Below are positions 44,601-53,898 of a DNA stretch of 59,923 nucleotides, piece by piece (the stretch's first letter is position 1; each line of letters opens with the position of its first letter). The position numbers and the translations under genes are program-made. Source of the stretch: Flavobacteriales bacterium. Its GTDB lineage: Bacteria; Bacteroidota; Bacteroidia; Flavobacteriales_F; PHOS-HE28. The notes under the pieces were generated by a model. The model searched no databases. It was not told where the DNA came from and worked only from the letters and a program-made list of their open reading frames with translations. The DNA lies in assembly GCA_016713865.1 (NCBI GenBank), contig JADJOG010000015.1, positions 1 through 59,923 of the forward strand, given 5' to 3'.

Positions 44601-44666
44601 ACGTATTCGATCGACGACCTTCCCGCCGCTAAGGCGGGACGCGATACCGGGCTACGCTACGCCCAT
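44601..44666 (-). pseudogene. Truncated tRNA-Pro-like unit
   Basis: From the 5' end GGGCGTAGCGTAGCCCGGTA to the variable loop (AAGGTCGTC) it matches tRNA-Pro, then decays in the T arm (GATCGAATACG) and loses the 3' acceptor strand. The anticodon arm is again a 19-nt palindrome (44621-44639) with loop CTTAGCG on the minus strand. Formally it has T33 and TAG at 34-36, but no usable acceptor. Not functional as it stands. Confidence 0.55.
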
Positions 44667-44671
44667 TAATT

Positions 44672-44695
44672 AAAAAGGCCCGGCTGGCGGGCCTT
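44672..44695 (-). terminator. Terminator of tRNA-Ser
   Basis: AAGGCCCG and CGGGCCTT form an 8-bp stem with a 5-nt loop. On the minus strand it ends in a U run (five T in the RNA sense), just past the tRNA-Ser 3' end. Confidence 0.8.
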
Positions 44696-44697
44696 GC

Positions 44698-44786
44698 CGG
44701 AGAGGGGGGGATTCAAACCCCCGGTACAGTTTAACCCGTACGGCAGTTTAGCAAACTACTGGTTTAAGCCACTCACCCACCTCTCC
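44698..44786 (-). tRNA. tRNA-Ser(GCT)
   Basis: The 89-nt class II tRNA has a 7-bp acceptor (GGAGAGG with CCTCTCC, discriminator G), D arm GGTGAGTGGCTTAAACC, and anticodon arm GTAGT-TTGCTAA-ACTGC giving GCT. A long variable arm (CGTACGGGTTAAACTGTACCG) and T arm GGGGG-TTTGAAT-CCCCC complete it. Confidence 0.92.
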
Positions 44787-44874
44787 GTGAGCTGAAAAGA
44801 ACACCCCCCTTTTTCAAGGGTGCGCAAATATAGTCGGGCATTCCGCATGAAGAAGTCGCGCGGTAGCGGACGGC

Positions 44875-44882
44875 TACATTTG
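44875..44882 (+). promoter_or_regulatory. -7 box TACATTTG, thiolase
   Basis: An exact TAnnTTTG match 22 nt before the thiolase ATG. Confidence 0.6.
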
Positions 44883-44904
44883 CCGACCACAAAAATCACC
44901 CAGC

Positions 44905-46083
44905 ATGGCACGCGAAGTCGTCATCGTTTCAGCAGCACGCACTCCAATTGGCAGTTTCGGCGGGAGCCTAGCCGACGTTTCGGCCACCAAACTGGGCGCG
45001 GTCGCCATCCAAGGTGCCTTATCCAAGGCTGGAGTGAAGCCCGAGGACGTGAACGAAGTGATCATGGGCAGCGTGCTACAGGCCAACCTAGGGCAGGCAC
45101 CCGCGCGCCAGGCGGCCAAATTCGCAGGGTTGCCCAACGAGGTGGCATGCACCACCGTGAACAAGGTGTGCGCAAGCGGCATGAAGGCGATCATGATGGC
45201 GGCACAGGACATCATGCTGGGCGATGCTGACATCGTTGTGGCCGGCGGCATGGAGAACATGAGCCAGACGCCTTTCTACATGGAGAAGGCGCGCTATGGC
45301 TATCGCTACGGTCACGGCCAACTGATTGATGGCATCGTGAAAGATGGCCTCACCGACGTGTACCACCAGACAGCCATGGGCGTAAGCGCTGACAATACAG
45401 CCAAAGAGCACGGCATCACCCGCGAAGAGCAGGACGCCTTCGCCATGGAGAGCTACAAGCGCAGCTCTGCCGCATGGGCCGCAGGCAAATTCAAGGACGA
45501 AGTGGTGCCCGTGACCGTGCAGACCCGAAAAGGCGATGTTGTTGTGAGCGAGGACGAAGAGTACAAGAATGTCAACTTCGAAAAGCTGCCCGCACTGAAG
45601 GCGGTATTCACGAAGGACGGCACCGTGACCGCCGCGAACGCCAGCACGATCAACGATGGAGCTGCTGCGCTAGTGCTCATGAGCGCCGAGAAGGCGAAGG
45701 CCCTCGGCCTGAAGCCCATCGCGCGCATCGTGAGCTACGCCGATGCCGAGCAGGCGCCCGAATGGTTCACCACCACACCTGCCAAGGCCCTGCCACGCGC
45801 CGTGGAGAAGGCCGGTTTGAAGATGAGCGACCTCCAATACATTGAATTGAACGAGGCCTTCAGTGTGGTAGGCATCGTTAACACCAGGCTCATGCGACTG
45901 GACCCCGCCAAGGTGAATGTGAACGGTGGTGCTGTCTCACTGGGCCATCCGCTGGGCTGCAGCGGCGCGCGCATCATCGTCACGCTGATCAACGTGCTGA
46001 AGCAGAACAACGCGCGTTACGGCGGCGCTGGCATCTGCAACGGCGGCGGTGGCGCAAGCGCCATGGTGATCGAGGCGCTCTGA
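44905..46083 (+). CDS. Acetyl-CoA C-acetyltransferase (thiolase)
   Basis: The 392-residue thiolase II-type enzyme has the acyl-accepting Cys89 in TTVNKVCASGMKA, His in SLGHPLGCSGAR (near 349) and the second Cys in GICNGGGGAS (near 379), the complete catalytic triad. GQAPARQAAKFAGLP and NGGAVSLGHP are as in biosynthetic thiolases. It condenses or cleaves acetoacetyl-CoA in the cytosol; which direction cannot be read. It stands alone after the tRNA cluster, with its own promoter. Confidence 0.95.
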   Translation: MAREVVIVSAARTPIGSFGGSLADVSATKLGAVAIQGALSKAGVKPEDVNEVIMGSVLQANLGQAPARQAAKFAGLPNEVACTTVNKVCASGMKAIMMAAQDIMLGDADIVVAGGMENMSQTPFYMEKARYGYRYGHGQLIDGIVKDGLTDVYHQTAMGVSADNTAKEHGITREEQDAFAMESYKRSSAAWAAGKFKDEVVPVTVQTRKGDVVVSEDEEYKNVNFEKLPALKAVFTKDGTVTAANASTINDGAAALVLMSAEKAKALGLKPIARIVSYADAEQAPEWFTTTPAKALPRAVEKAGLKMSDLQYIELNEAFSVVGIVNTRLMRLDPAKVNVNGGAVSLGHPLGCSGARIIVTLINVLKQNNARYGGAGICNGGGGASAMVIEAL

Positions 46084-46179
46084 GCATCCTTCGTGCACGT
46101 TGCGTATCAAAACGCTACGTGTGCGTGCTGAACCAATTCGCAACGCATAACGAGCCGATTCAATAACACGCAAGGATCA

Positions 46180-46953
46180 ATGAACTCCGTCATCTGCCCG
46201 CTCTCCATCGTGCCCGTGCGCGCCGAAGCGAGCCATCGAAGCGAATTGGTCTCGCAATGGCTCTTTGGCGAGACAGCGCAAGTGATCGACACCGAAGGAG
46301 AATGGAGCAAGCTTCGTTTCGATCATGATGGATACGAGGGCTGGGTGGAGCACAAGCAGCTTCTCCCCTGCCTCACGCCCAACTTCGATCCAGACCTGCG
46401 CGTGATCGACCAGAGCACCATCGTCGATCTGGGTGAGCGCCAAGTGCCGCTCACCTATGGCGCCGTGCTCCCATTCTATGAGGAAGGCAGCATCCTGTGG
46501 CAGAACCATCGCGTACCCGTGCAGGCCGTTACGAATCACAAACCTGTCCTCGAGCGCGCCGATCTCCTCGAATTGTACATGCACCCCGTCCTCGGCGCAC
46601 CATACCTATGGGGCGGCCGCACTCCATGGGGCGTCGATTGCAGCGGGTTGGTCCAGATGATCTTCATCCTCATGGGCATCTACCTGCCCCGTGATGCAAG
46701 CCAACAGGCCGGTGAAGGCGACGTGGTGGAATTGCTCGACCTCTGCGAACCCGGCGATCTGGCCTTCTTCGACAATGCCGAAGGACGCATCACGCATGTG
46801 GGCATCGTACTCACCCGCAATGAGGATGATGACCTGCGCATCATCCATAGCAGCGGCCACGTGAGGATCGATAAGCTTGATCAGCAAGGCATCTTCAATG
46901 CCGAAGAGGCACGCTACACGCACAAGCTGCGGATGTTGAAGCGGGTGCTTTAA
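46180..46953 (+). CDS. NlpC/P60 family peptidase with SH3 domain
   Basis: The 257-residue protein begins with a bacterial SH3-like domain (ICPLSIVPVRAEASHRSELVSQWLFGETAQVIDTEGEWSKLRFDHDGYEGWVEHKQLL). It ends with an NlpC/P60 domain: PYLWGGRTPWGVDCSGLVQ contains catalytic Cys near 156, ITHVGIVL the first His and IIHSSGHV the second. It cuts peptidoglycan peptides, probably gamma-D-Glu-diaminopimelate links. No signal peptide is visible, so it may act on recycled muropeptides in the cytosol, as for some Bacteroidota homologues, or be exported another way. It shares a bidirectional terminator with the next gene. Confidence 0.93.
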   Translation: MNSVICPLSIVPVRAEASHRSELVSQWLFGETAQVIDTEGEWSKLRFDHDGYEGWVEHKQLLPCLTPNFDPDLRVIDQSTIVDLGERQVPLTYGAVLPFYEEGSILWQNHRVPVQAVTNHKPVLERADLLELYMHPVLGAPYLWGGRTPWGVDCSGLVQMIFILMGIYLPRDASQQAGEGDVVELLDLCEPGDLAFFDNAEGRITHVGIVLTRNEDDDLRIIHSSGHVRIDKLDQQGIFNAEEARYTHKLRMLKRVL

Positions 46954-46962
46954 GCACCCGCT
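46940..46962. terminator. Bidirectional terminator between convergent genes
   Basis: AGCGGGTGCTT and AAGCACCCGCT form an 11-bp stem with a single T between them. It overlaps the stop codon of the NlpC gene and touches the end of the convergent gene. Confidence 0.65.
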
Positions 46963-46963
46963 G

Positions 46964-47383
46964 TCAGCTCCCTGTCAGCGCGATCTCCTTCAACTGCGCC
47001 TCAACCCAGGTGCGCGCCTCCGCTTCGTCATCGGTGACCAGGATGCGCTGCAATTGCGGGAAGTAGGAGAAGTAGAGCTTCGTCATCAGCTCGATCATGC
47101 TGGCCTTCGCAACAACAGCGCTCGCGAGTATCTGGCTCTCCGTGCGATCAGACTTGCCTTGGTCCACCTGCATGGTCTCCATCCGGTAATCGACGCTTTC
47201 CGGAATGATGGTGAGCGTAGCGTAGGCACGCGTGCCCATGATGCTGCGCCGCAGCAGCTGCACCTCCGCCACATTCTTCAGGTCGAAGACGATGCCTTCG
47301 TGGTAGTGGATCTCCAGCAGGTTCGGCCGTGCCACGATCAAGGTGGCGATGCTGGCGCGATGCTCTTTCGGCTCGATGGTCAT
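46964..47383 (-). CDS. Hypothetical small soluble protein
   Basis: I do not recognise this family with confidence. The 139-residue protein has no signal or membrane segment. It has an alpha/beta pattern (EIHYHEGIVFDLKNVAEVQLLRR, AYATLTIIPESVDYRM, SQILASAVVAKASMIELMTKLYFSYFPQLQRILVTDDEAEARTWVEAQL) like the STAS/SpoIIAA-like fold used by small Bacteroidota proteins of unknown role. The ATG at 47383 gives MTIEPKEHRA; the in-frame codons before it run toward the TonB receptor and look non-coding. It is a single gene between NlpC and the receptor. Confidence 0.6.
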   Translation of the reverse strand: MTIEPKEHRASIATLIVARPNLLEIHYHEGIVFDLKNVAEVQLLRRSIMGTRAYATLTIIPESVDYRMETMQVDQGKSDRTESQILASAVVAKASMIELMTKLYFSYFPQLQRILVTDDEAEARTWVEAQLKEIALTGS

Positions 47384-47462
47384 GGTTCGATGCGTTGCGT
47401 GAGGGGCAAGGTAGTCGTGCCAGAAACAGACAGGACGCCCTCGCCTCTCTTGCATCGCCGCC

Positions 47463-49819
47463 TCAGAACCGCAGCGTGTACTGCATCACCGGCAGGATCG
47501 CCAATTGGTTCACGCTTTCCAGTCGGTCGCGACGGCCATTGTAGTAGTTGTACACCGGCGTCTGCGTGTTCAGCGCATTCTGCACATCGGCCTTGAATTC
47601 GTGGCTCACCTTCTTGCGACCCACGCGGTAGGCCAGCACTGCATCAAGTTTGCCGATGGGATTGCCCTTCACGCTCATGGGCGCGTCGTGCTCCTTGGTG
47701 GTGCCGGCAGCGCGGCTGGCCTCCAGGTCGATGGGCGTGCGCCATTGCCCGCCCATCATGCTGTAGCGCACCCCGGTCATGAGCACCTTGTTCTTTGTCT
47801 CGGCGCCCACCTTCCACTCTTTGCCAATGAGCGCATTGCCCACGAAGCCGAGGTTGAAGCGTGCGTTGTACCAGGTGCCATCCATCGCGCGGTAGCGGCT
47901 CTCGAACACCGATGCCGTGGCGAGCGCGTGCCAGCCGCGCGTGAAGAACTTCTAGATGCTCGCCTCCACGCCCATGTTGTAGCCGGTGCCTTTGTTCACC
48001 AGGTCCTTCGTCGTGAACCACTCCTGCAGGTTGCCCAACCAGAACGCGCTGCCAGCGGCATTCTCAACCGGCTGCGCGTAGAGGTACTGATAGTAGGCTT
48101 CGGCCTTCAACTGCACATCCTCACTCAGCATCTGCTCATAGCCGAACACGGCATGCACGGCGCGCGTGAGGCCCAGGTCCTTGTTCGGCGTGGTGGTGCG
48201 GCCCTCGGCGTCGGTGGCTTGCGCGAAGTAGGTCATGATGCTCTCGGTGCGGCTGTGCAACCCGGCGCCCAGCGTGAAGGCGCGCACGGTCGAAGGCTGA
48301 TAGCGCAAGGCGGCGCGCGGCTCCACGCTGCTCTGCCCGTTGCGCGCATAGTGCAGCAGATGCACGCCGCTGGTGAGCGACCATTGCTCGTTCCAGCGCC
48401 ACTTCCAGCTGCTGAAGGCTTGCACCGTTGTCGCGTTGCCCGTCTGATCCAGCGTCTCATTCATGCGTTGTGCATCGTGATCCCACGAGTTGGCGAACGC
48501 GCGGAAGGTGTCGTACGAGACGATGATGCCCGTGCGCAGCTTATGCTTGGCATTGATGCGCGTGTTCAAGGTGGTGGTGCCGCGCACGGTCCAGCGCGAC
48601 ATATCGTCCTCGTGGCGCAGTGCGAGCGGCGTTTCACCGGGCGCATCGGTCTCTTCGTACTTGGTGCCGCTGCCGTTGCCGCTGAGGCTCACGGTGCTGT
48701 AGAGGAAGTTGTTCGCATCGAGCAGCAGCGTGTGCGTGAGGCCCACCACGCCCATGCGCGAGCCGTAATCGCTGCGCGCCCAGAGCGTATCGCCGTTCTC
48801 GCTTTCCTCCGTTTGCTTGATGTGGCTATTCCCGCCGATACCAAAGAGCGAGAATGTGCCAGCCTTCGCGGTGGGCAGCTTCAGCTTGAATGCACCGTCG
48901 GTGAACTTGGGCACGCCCATGTAGTCCACGATGCCCGCGCCATCGAGCAGTGAGGCGTGCTGTAGCGGTAGTTCACCAAGTAGCTGCCGCCAGCGATGCC
49001 GGGCAGTGGTCCTTCGGCGGTGAGATCGGTACCGAGCACGCCGGCCTTGAAGGTGTACTCGCGCTTGCGGTCGTTGCCATCGCGCAGTTTCATGTCGAAG
49101 ACCGCGCTGGTGACATTGCCGTATTCCGCCGCGAAGGCGCCCGTGTAGAAATCGCTGTTGTCCACCACATCGCTGTTGAGCACGTTGATGGGGCCGCCCG
49201 TGGTGCCATCGTCGGCGAAGTGGTTGGGATTGGGGATCTCCATGCCTTCTAATCGCCAGAGCACGCCCTTGGGCGAATTGCCGCGCACCACGATGGTGTT
49301 GTTGCCCGTGGGATCGCCCGCCACTCCGGGGAAAATGGTGACCATGCGCGCCGGATCGTTGATGCCGCCCGCCACGCGCGAGGTCTCTTCCACGCCGATC
49401 TTCCGGGCGCTGAGCACCGCCATGTCGTTGCGCACTTCGCCATGGCCCTTCTTGCCGCTGATCTCCACTTCATCGAGCTTCACCAGTGATTCCTGCATGC
49501 GCACATCGATGATGAGTTCCTTGGCGGAGTTCACCAAGAGGTTGTTGAGGCTCTGCTCCTCGTAGCCCAGCATGCGTACTTGGATCGCGATGCGTCCCAC
49601 GGGCACCGGGGCCAGGGTGAAGCGGCCATCGAGGTCGGTGGTGGCGCCGATGAGCGGGTCGCTGCCCACGAGCAGCACGGTGGCACCGATCAGCGGCTGG
49701 CGGGTGTCGCCGTCGGTGATGGTGCCGCGCACCGATTGTGTTTGCACTTGCGCGATGAGCTGGCCAGCGATGGCTAGCATGAGGATGATCAGCGCAGTAC
49801 GGATGACTTGAAATGACAT
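47463..49819 (-). CDS. TonB-dependent receptor with carboxypeptidase-like domain (broken)
   Basis: Read with repairs this is about 785 residues. It has a signal peptide (ALIILMLAIAGQLIAQVQ), a carboxypeptidase-regulatory-like domain (VRGTITDGDTRQPLIGATVLLVGSDPLIGATTDLDGRFTLAPV), a plug (GVLWRLEGMEIPNPNHFADDG) and a long barrel ending YTLRF. Two lesions separate the parts: a frameshift near 48950 (YRYS, then LLDGAGIVDYMGVPKF in another frame) and an in-frame TAG at 47952-47954 where EASI-x-KFFTRGWHA expects Glu. The receptor imports large substrates across the outer membrane; its ligand is not evident. It may be degraded or misread. It is single, with no SusD neighbour. Confidence 0.82.
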
Positions 49820-49892
49820 GGGGAACGGTTGTGTTTCCCATGGGACAAGGAGGGCGGGGAATACCCCTATTCCCGACAGCAGAAAAGGCGAA

Positions 49893-52046
49893 TCAGAACC
49901 TCACCCCCACTCCCGCCTTCCATCCCAGCCAGCCGCTCAGGCGCAATTCATCCATCTGGTCGGAATAGGAGAGCTCTGCTGGCGGAATCGCGCTCCTGTG
50001 CAGGCCGGTGAATGCATCGCGCCAATTGCTCACGAAGAGGTTGGCCATCGGACCGGCAGTGATGGCGATGCGCTTGCCGATGAGCAGGCCAGGCGCGATG
50101 CTGAAGCGCCCAAGGATGTTCACGGCGTCCACCCATTCGCGCTGCTCAACGATCTGCTCTGCCGTGAGATCGATGTTGAGGAAGATGGTCCTTGAGAAAC
50201 GCGGCTCGAAGCCGAAGCCGTAGAGGAAGCCCCAACGCTCATCGGGCGCGATGGCCGGTGAATAGCCGAGGATGTTGTGGAACACGCGCGTGCCAGTACG
50301 CAGTTGCACGCTCGCGGGCACGGCGTCGCTGCTCACGATATCCAAGCGGTGGTAGCCTTTCAGTGCGAAGCTGATCAGGCCCACGGCGCCGCCGCTGAGC
50401 GTATCACTGAGGTTGATGATGCCTACCTGTCCACCTGAGACGCGCCTGCCGATGTTCACCAGCCCCACTTGGCCGCCTTCCACCGTGCCGTGCACCACAT
50501 TCAACCCGAAGCTGAATTGCCCGCCGGTCACATTGCCCGCGTAGTTCAGGCCGAAGCCGATCTGCCCTTTCTCCACCGAGCCGGGCACCACGTTCGCGCC
50601 GAAGGTGAACTGTCCACCTGAAACACTACCAGCATAGTTGAGACAGAAGCCCACTTGACCGCCGCTCACTTCACCGGGCACCACGTTGGCCCCGAACGAT
50701 ACCTGCCCGCCGCTCACCTTGCCCGCGTAGTTCGCCGCGAATCCCACTTGCCCCCCTCCTACTTCGCCGACCGATACATTCAAGCCAGCGCTCACCTGCG
50801 CACCTTTCACGGCTTTGGCATAGTTGAGCGCACCGCTCACCTGCGACTTGTTCACCACGCCGGTGGCCACATTGGCGCCGCCGCTCACCTGCACGCCGTT
50901 CAGATCACCGATGGCCGCATTGGCCATGCCGCTCACCTGCGTGCCGGTCATGCCGCGCTTCACCAGGTTCACGCCGCCGGCTATTTGCACGCCGGAGAGC
51001 GTGTCCCACACGGTGTTGCTGATGCCCGCCACCTGCACGCCCCGCATAGCGCGCATGCTGTGGTTCACCCCGCCCGCGAGCTGCACGCCTTGCACCGTGC
51101 CGCCCACCAGGTTGCCGATGCCAGCGATCTGCGCGCCCTTCATGTTGTGCGAAAGGAGATTCGCACCACCACCGATCTCGAGACCGTCGAGGCCGCGCGC
51201 GAAGCCGGCGAATACGTTCACCGACACTTCATTCACCACGGCACCAGCAATCGGACCGTTCGTGCTCATGCCGGGCACGAGCGAGAGCTGGATCGCTCTT
51301 CGTTCAGCGTATCCGAGATTCTCGGCGAACTGAACGCGTGATGATGGCACAAGCAATCGCGTTGCGCCGAGATCCTCCACGCCGCAGCGATCGAAGTGGC
51401 AGATGGGATCGATGCGCTCAATGGCGGGGATCGGTCGCAGCGACACGCGCACCTGCGCGCCACGCTCCACGAAGACAACGGTATCCTGAAATCCGTTGCG
51501 CGCGATGAGCAAGGGCGTGCGCTCAAGTTCGCCACTGAGCGCGATGCGGAAGGCGCCCTTGGCATCGGTGGCCACGGCGTTGCTCTTGCGTAGCTCGAAG
51601 ACCGTCGCACTCGATATAGGAGCGCCATTCGTGTCGTTGCTAACGGCGCCTTCCAACTCGAAGCGTTGCTTACGTTTCGGCGCGGCGGTGATGATGAGGT
51701 GATTGCCGCTCTCCTTCCACGGAAGACCAGTCGGGAGGACACTGCGCAGCGCGCGTGCGACGGTCCAATCCGCAGCATGCAAAGTGACTATGCTATCCGA
51801 GGGAACGGCAGCAGCGTTGTAGCTCAAGCGGAAGCCGCCCTCCTTAGCGATGAGATTGAGCGTCGTGCCCAAGCGCGCGTTCTCGGCATGCACGGTGATG
51901 CGGCGATTGAGGATGCCTTGGGCGGAGGCTGATTCAATGCAGAGGAAGGCGCAAAACACTGCAAGTGCTCGCAAAGCACAGGCTGGAAGCCTGTGCGACC
52001 AGGTTAGAAGCCTGTGCGACCAGGCCTGTTCAGCAGCCTTCGCCAT
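49893..52046 (-). CDS. STN-domain surface protein with LA_2272-type 16-residue repeats
   Basis: The 717-residue protein has a signal peptide (ALRALAVFCAFLCIESASAQG) and an STN (secretin/TonB short N-terminal) domain (GTTLNLIAKEGGFRLSYNAAAVPSDSIVTLHAADWTVARALRSVL). A carboxypeptidase-like linker domain follows (ELEGAVSNDTNGAPISSATVFE). Next come about 18 tandem repeats of 16 residues with pattern G-x-Q-[VIF]-[SAG]-[GF]-x-x-N, known from LA_2272-type surface proteins, then a short barrel-like end (YGFGFEPRFSRTIFL ... GWKAGVGVRF). It is the third gene after ECF sigma and FecR, in the place normally held by a TonB receptor. Its start overlaps fecR by 17 bp and reads through a palindromic repeat, so the first 20 residues are doubtful. 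Confidence 0.82.
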   Translation of the reverse strand: MAKAAEQAWSHRLLTWSHRLPACALRALAVFCAFLCIESASAQGILNRRITVHAENARLGTTLNLIAKEGGFRLSYNAAAVPSDSIVTLHAADWTVARALRSVLPTGLPWKESGNHLIITAAPKRKQRFELEGAVSNDTNGAPISSATVFELRKSNAVATDAKGAFRIALSGELERTPLLIARNGFQDTVVFVERGAQVRVSLRPIPAIERIDPICHFDRCGVEDLGATRLLVPSSRVQFAENLGYAERRAIQLSLVPGMSTNGPIAGAVVNEVSVNVFAGFARGLDGLEIGGGANLLSHNMKGAQIAGIGNLVGGTVQGVQLAGGVNHSMRAMRGVQVAGISNTVWDTLSGVQIAGGVNLVKRGMTGTQVSGMANAAIGDLNGVQVSGGANVATGVVNKSQVSGALNYAKAVKGAQVSAGLNVSVGEVGGGQVGFAANYAGKVSGGQVSFGANVVPGEVSGGQVGFCLNYAGSVSGGQFTFGANVVPGSVEKGQIGFGLNYAGNVTGGQFSFGLNVVHGTVEGGQVGLVNIGRRVSGGQVGIINLSDTLSGGAVGLISFALKGYHRLDIVSSDAVPASVQLRTGTRVFHNILGYSPAIAPDERWGFLYGFGFEPRFSRTIFLNIDLTAEQIVEQREWVDAVNILGRFSIAPGLLIGKRIAITAGPMANLFVSNWRDAFTGLHRSAIPPAELSYSDQMDELRLSGWLGWKAGVGVRF
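51961..52021. repeat. Dispersed palindromic repeat, STN-gene copy
   Basis: ACAGGCTGGAAGCCTGT (51978-51994) with GCGACC after it is followed by a partial second copy (52001-52021, AGGTTAGAAGCCTGTGCGACC). The same unit occurs directly before clpB (53899-53921). The preceding 17 bases, GCAAGTGCTCGCAAAGC, also have a one-mismatch match at 4142-4158. Confidence 0.7.
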
Positions 52047-52998
52047 CGAGCGTGTAGTTGTTGCCCTCGCGGATGAGCTGCAATCCGAAGGTGTCGGCGA
52101 TCACGCCGAGGATGGCCTCGATGGGCTCATCGTCGAACTCGGCGGTGAGCGTGCAGCGCGCCAATCCCGAATGCTTCAATTGCACCCGCACTTTGTAGAT
52201 GCGTTCCAACTGACCCGCGACCATATCCAACGGCGCGCTATCGAAGTGGAGGATGCGCCAGCCCCATACCTCGGCCGGTGGCGCGGGCGCGCGCTCAAGC
52301 ATATGCCTCGACTTGCTGTAGCGCGCATGCTCGCCAGCGGTGAGCACGAGGCTATCGACACCCGCAAGCACGCGCACGCGACCACTGCGAACGCGCACCT
52401 CAATCAGATCGGCCGTATCGAATGCCGCCACGGTGAAAGCGGTGCCGAGCACGGTCACCTCCAGGTCCCCTGCATCCACCACGAAGGGGCGCTCTTCATC
52501 GCGCTGCACCGCGAAATAGGCCTCGCCCTTCAATTTGATGCTGCGCTCGCGGCCCATGCGTGCTTCCAATGTTGCGCCGGGCGAAAGCACGATCGCGCTG
52601 CCATCGGCGAGCTGCAGTTCTTGATGCTCCGATGCGGCGGCATAGCGCTCGGTCTTCGGTTGCAGGATCCAGCGCCCCGCGAGCAAGACACCAGCAACCA
52701 CCGCCGCCGCAGCCAACCAGCGCTGCCAGCGCACGCCACGCATGGGCACAACACGCCCACGGCCTTCTTCTTCGGCGATGCGCTGCTGCACGCGATCCCA
52801 TGCGGCTTGCTCATCCACATCCGCTACGGGCATCGCTTCTGCACATTGCGACCAGATGCGGCGCATGCGCTCCAATTCCTCCGCATTCGATCGGCTCTGC
52901 GCAACCCAAGCCTCAACCGCAGCGCGCTGCGTTGCGTCGGCCTCACCGGCAACGTAGCTGGCCAGTAGATCGCTGGGTATGTGCGTTGGGGCGTTCAT
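52030..52998 (-). CDS. FecR-type anti-sigma/signal-transfer protein
   Basis: The 322-residue protein has an N-terminal zinc-less helical domain (LLASYVAGEADATQRAAVEAWVAQSRSNAEELERMRRIW), one membrane helix (WQRWLAAAAVVAGVLLAGRWIL, near 91-112), a FecR domain (LQLADGSAIVLSPGATLEARMGRERSIKLKGEAYFAVQRDEERPFVVDAGDLEVTVLGTAFTVAAFD) and a C-terminal STN-like DUF4974 (LDMVAGQLERIYKVRVQ). It should receive a signal from the outer-membrane partner and control the ECF sigma factor 84 bp upstream. It overlaps the STN-repeat gene. Confidence 0.92.
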   Translation of the reverse strand: MNAPTHIPSDLLASYVAGEADATQRAAVEAWVAQSRSNAEELERMRRIWSQCAEAMPVADVDEQAAWDRVQQRIAEEEGRGRVVPMRGVRWQRWLAAAAVVAGVLLAGRWILQPKTERYAAASEHQELQLADGSAIVLSPGATLEARMGRERSIKLKGEAYFAVQRDEERPFVVDAGDLEVTVLGTAFTVAAFDTADLIEVRVRSGRVRVLAGVDSLVLTAGEHARYSKSRHMLERAPAPPAEVWGWRILHFDSAPLDMVAGQLERIYKVRVQLKHSGLARCTLTAEFDDEPIEAILGVIADTFGLQLIREGNNYTLDGEGC

Positions 52999-53081
52999 TG
53001 ATCAAAGTGGACCCGGAGGGTCCACGGTGCCGGAGGTGCAGTGCCGATTATCAATGGTGACAACGAAGGTGTTCAATACCC

Positions 53082-53645
53082 CTATCCGCCCCCATCGCTC
53101 AGCCAGAACAGCCACGGGAGCAAGGGCACCAGGTCCTTCAGCTCGAGGCGCAGGGTCTTCAGCGCGCTGCCCATCTGTTTCTCCACGGTCTTCACAGAAA
53201 TGCCGAGCCGTGCGGCGATCTCGTGGTACTTCAAGCCTTCGTAGCGGCTCAGCTTGAACACCTTCCTGCGCTCCTCCGGCAACGATTCAATGGCGGCTTG
53301 CACGCGGGCAATGCGCTCGGTGTGCTCATCCTCGGTGCGTTCATCCTCTTCCAAGCGGTCATCCACCTCCTCATTCAAGGCGCGCACCTTCGCTCCGGAC
53401 TTCACGGCGTTAAGGCATCGGTTTCGCACGCTTGCATAGAGATAGGCCTTCACACTGGTGGTCACATTCACCTTCTCGCGGTCGAGCCAAAGCCGGAAGA
53501 ACAGGTCCTGCACCAGGTCCTCGGCTTTGTCCATGTCCTTCAGGTAGCCAACGGCGAATGCACAGAGCTGCCGGTAATGCGCACGGAACAGCGCCTCGAA
53601 GGCTTGCCGGTCACCGGCAGCGATGGACGCGAATTCGACTTGCAT
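53082..53645 (-). CDS. ECF RNA polymerase sigma-70 factor
   Basis: The 187-residue protein has region 2 (AFEALFRAHYRQLCAFAVGYLKDMDKAEDLVQDLFFRLW) and region 4 (AIESLPEERRKVFKLSRYEGLKYHEIAARLGISVKTVEKQMGSALKTLR) of the Bacteroidota FecI-like ECF group. It directs transcription in response to its FecR partner, next downstream. A TACTTTCG box lies 6 nt before the ATG, implying a leaderless mRNA. The C-terminus (LVPLLPWLFWLSDGGG) is hydrophobic, as often seen in this group. Confidence 0.94.
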   Translation of the reverse strand: MQVEFASIAAGDRQAFEALFRAHYRQLCAFAVGYLKDMDKAEDLVQDLFFRLWLDREKVNVTTSVKAYLYASVRNRCLNAVKSGAKVRALNEEVDDRLEEDERTEDEHTERIARVQAAIESLPEERRKVFKLSRYEGLKYHEIAARLGISVKTVEKQMGSALKTLRLELKDLVPLLPWLFWLSDGGG

Positions 53646-53651
53646 CGGGGT

Positions 53652-53659
53652 CGAAAGTA
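53652..53659 (-). promoter_or_regulatory. Putative -7 box TACTTTCG, ECF sigma gene
   Basis: The minus-strand TACTTTCG ends 6 nt before the sigma ATG, the same octamer and spacing as at the nrnA-like gene (5 nt at prmC). Confidence 0.55.
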
Positions 53660-53898
53660 GAAGCCGCTTCGGCCACGACTCGAATAGAGCCTATGCCCAC
53701 TATCCGTTTCCGACAATTAGGCCGGTTGCACTTGATCGCCATGGAAGTTCTGGCACCAACGCACGAACTTCACCTGCCAGAAGCGCCGTTATCGTTCAGC
53801 GGTGCGGGGGTTGATAGGCCGGGCGCGTTAGCGAAGAAGACCACAAGACCGCTTCGGCCGACGTGGCTGGCAACGAATAGAACACAAGCAAATCCCAA

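Noticed and set aside
44601..44666. A tRNA-Leu(TAG)
   Set aside because: The unit derives from tRNA-Pro, its 3' acceptor strand is absent and the T arm is damaged, so the loop reading TAG is not meaningful.
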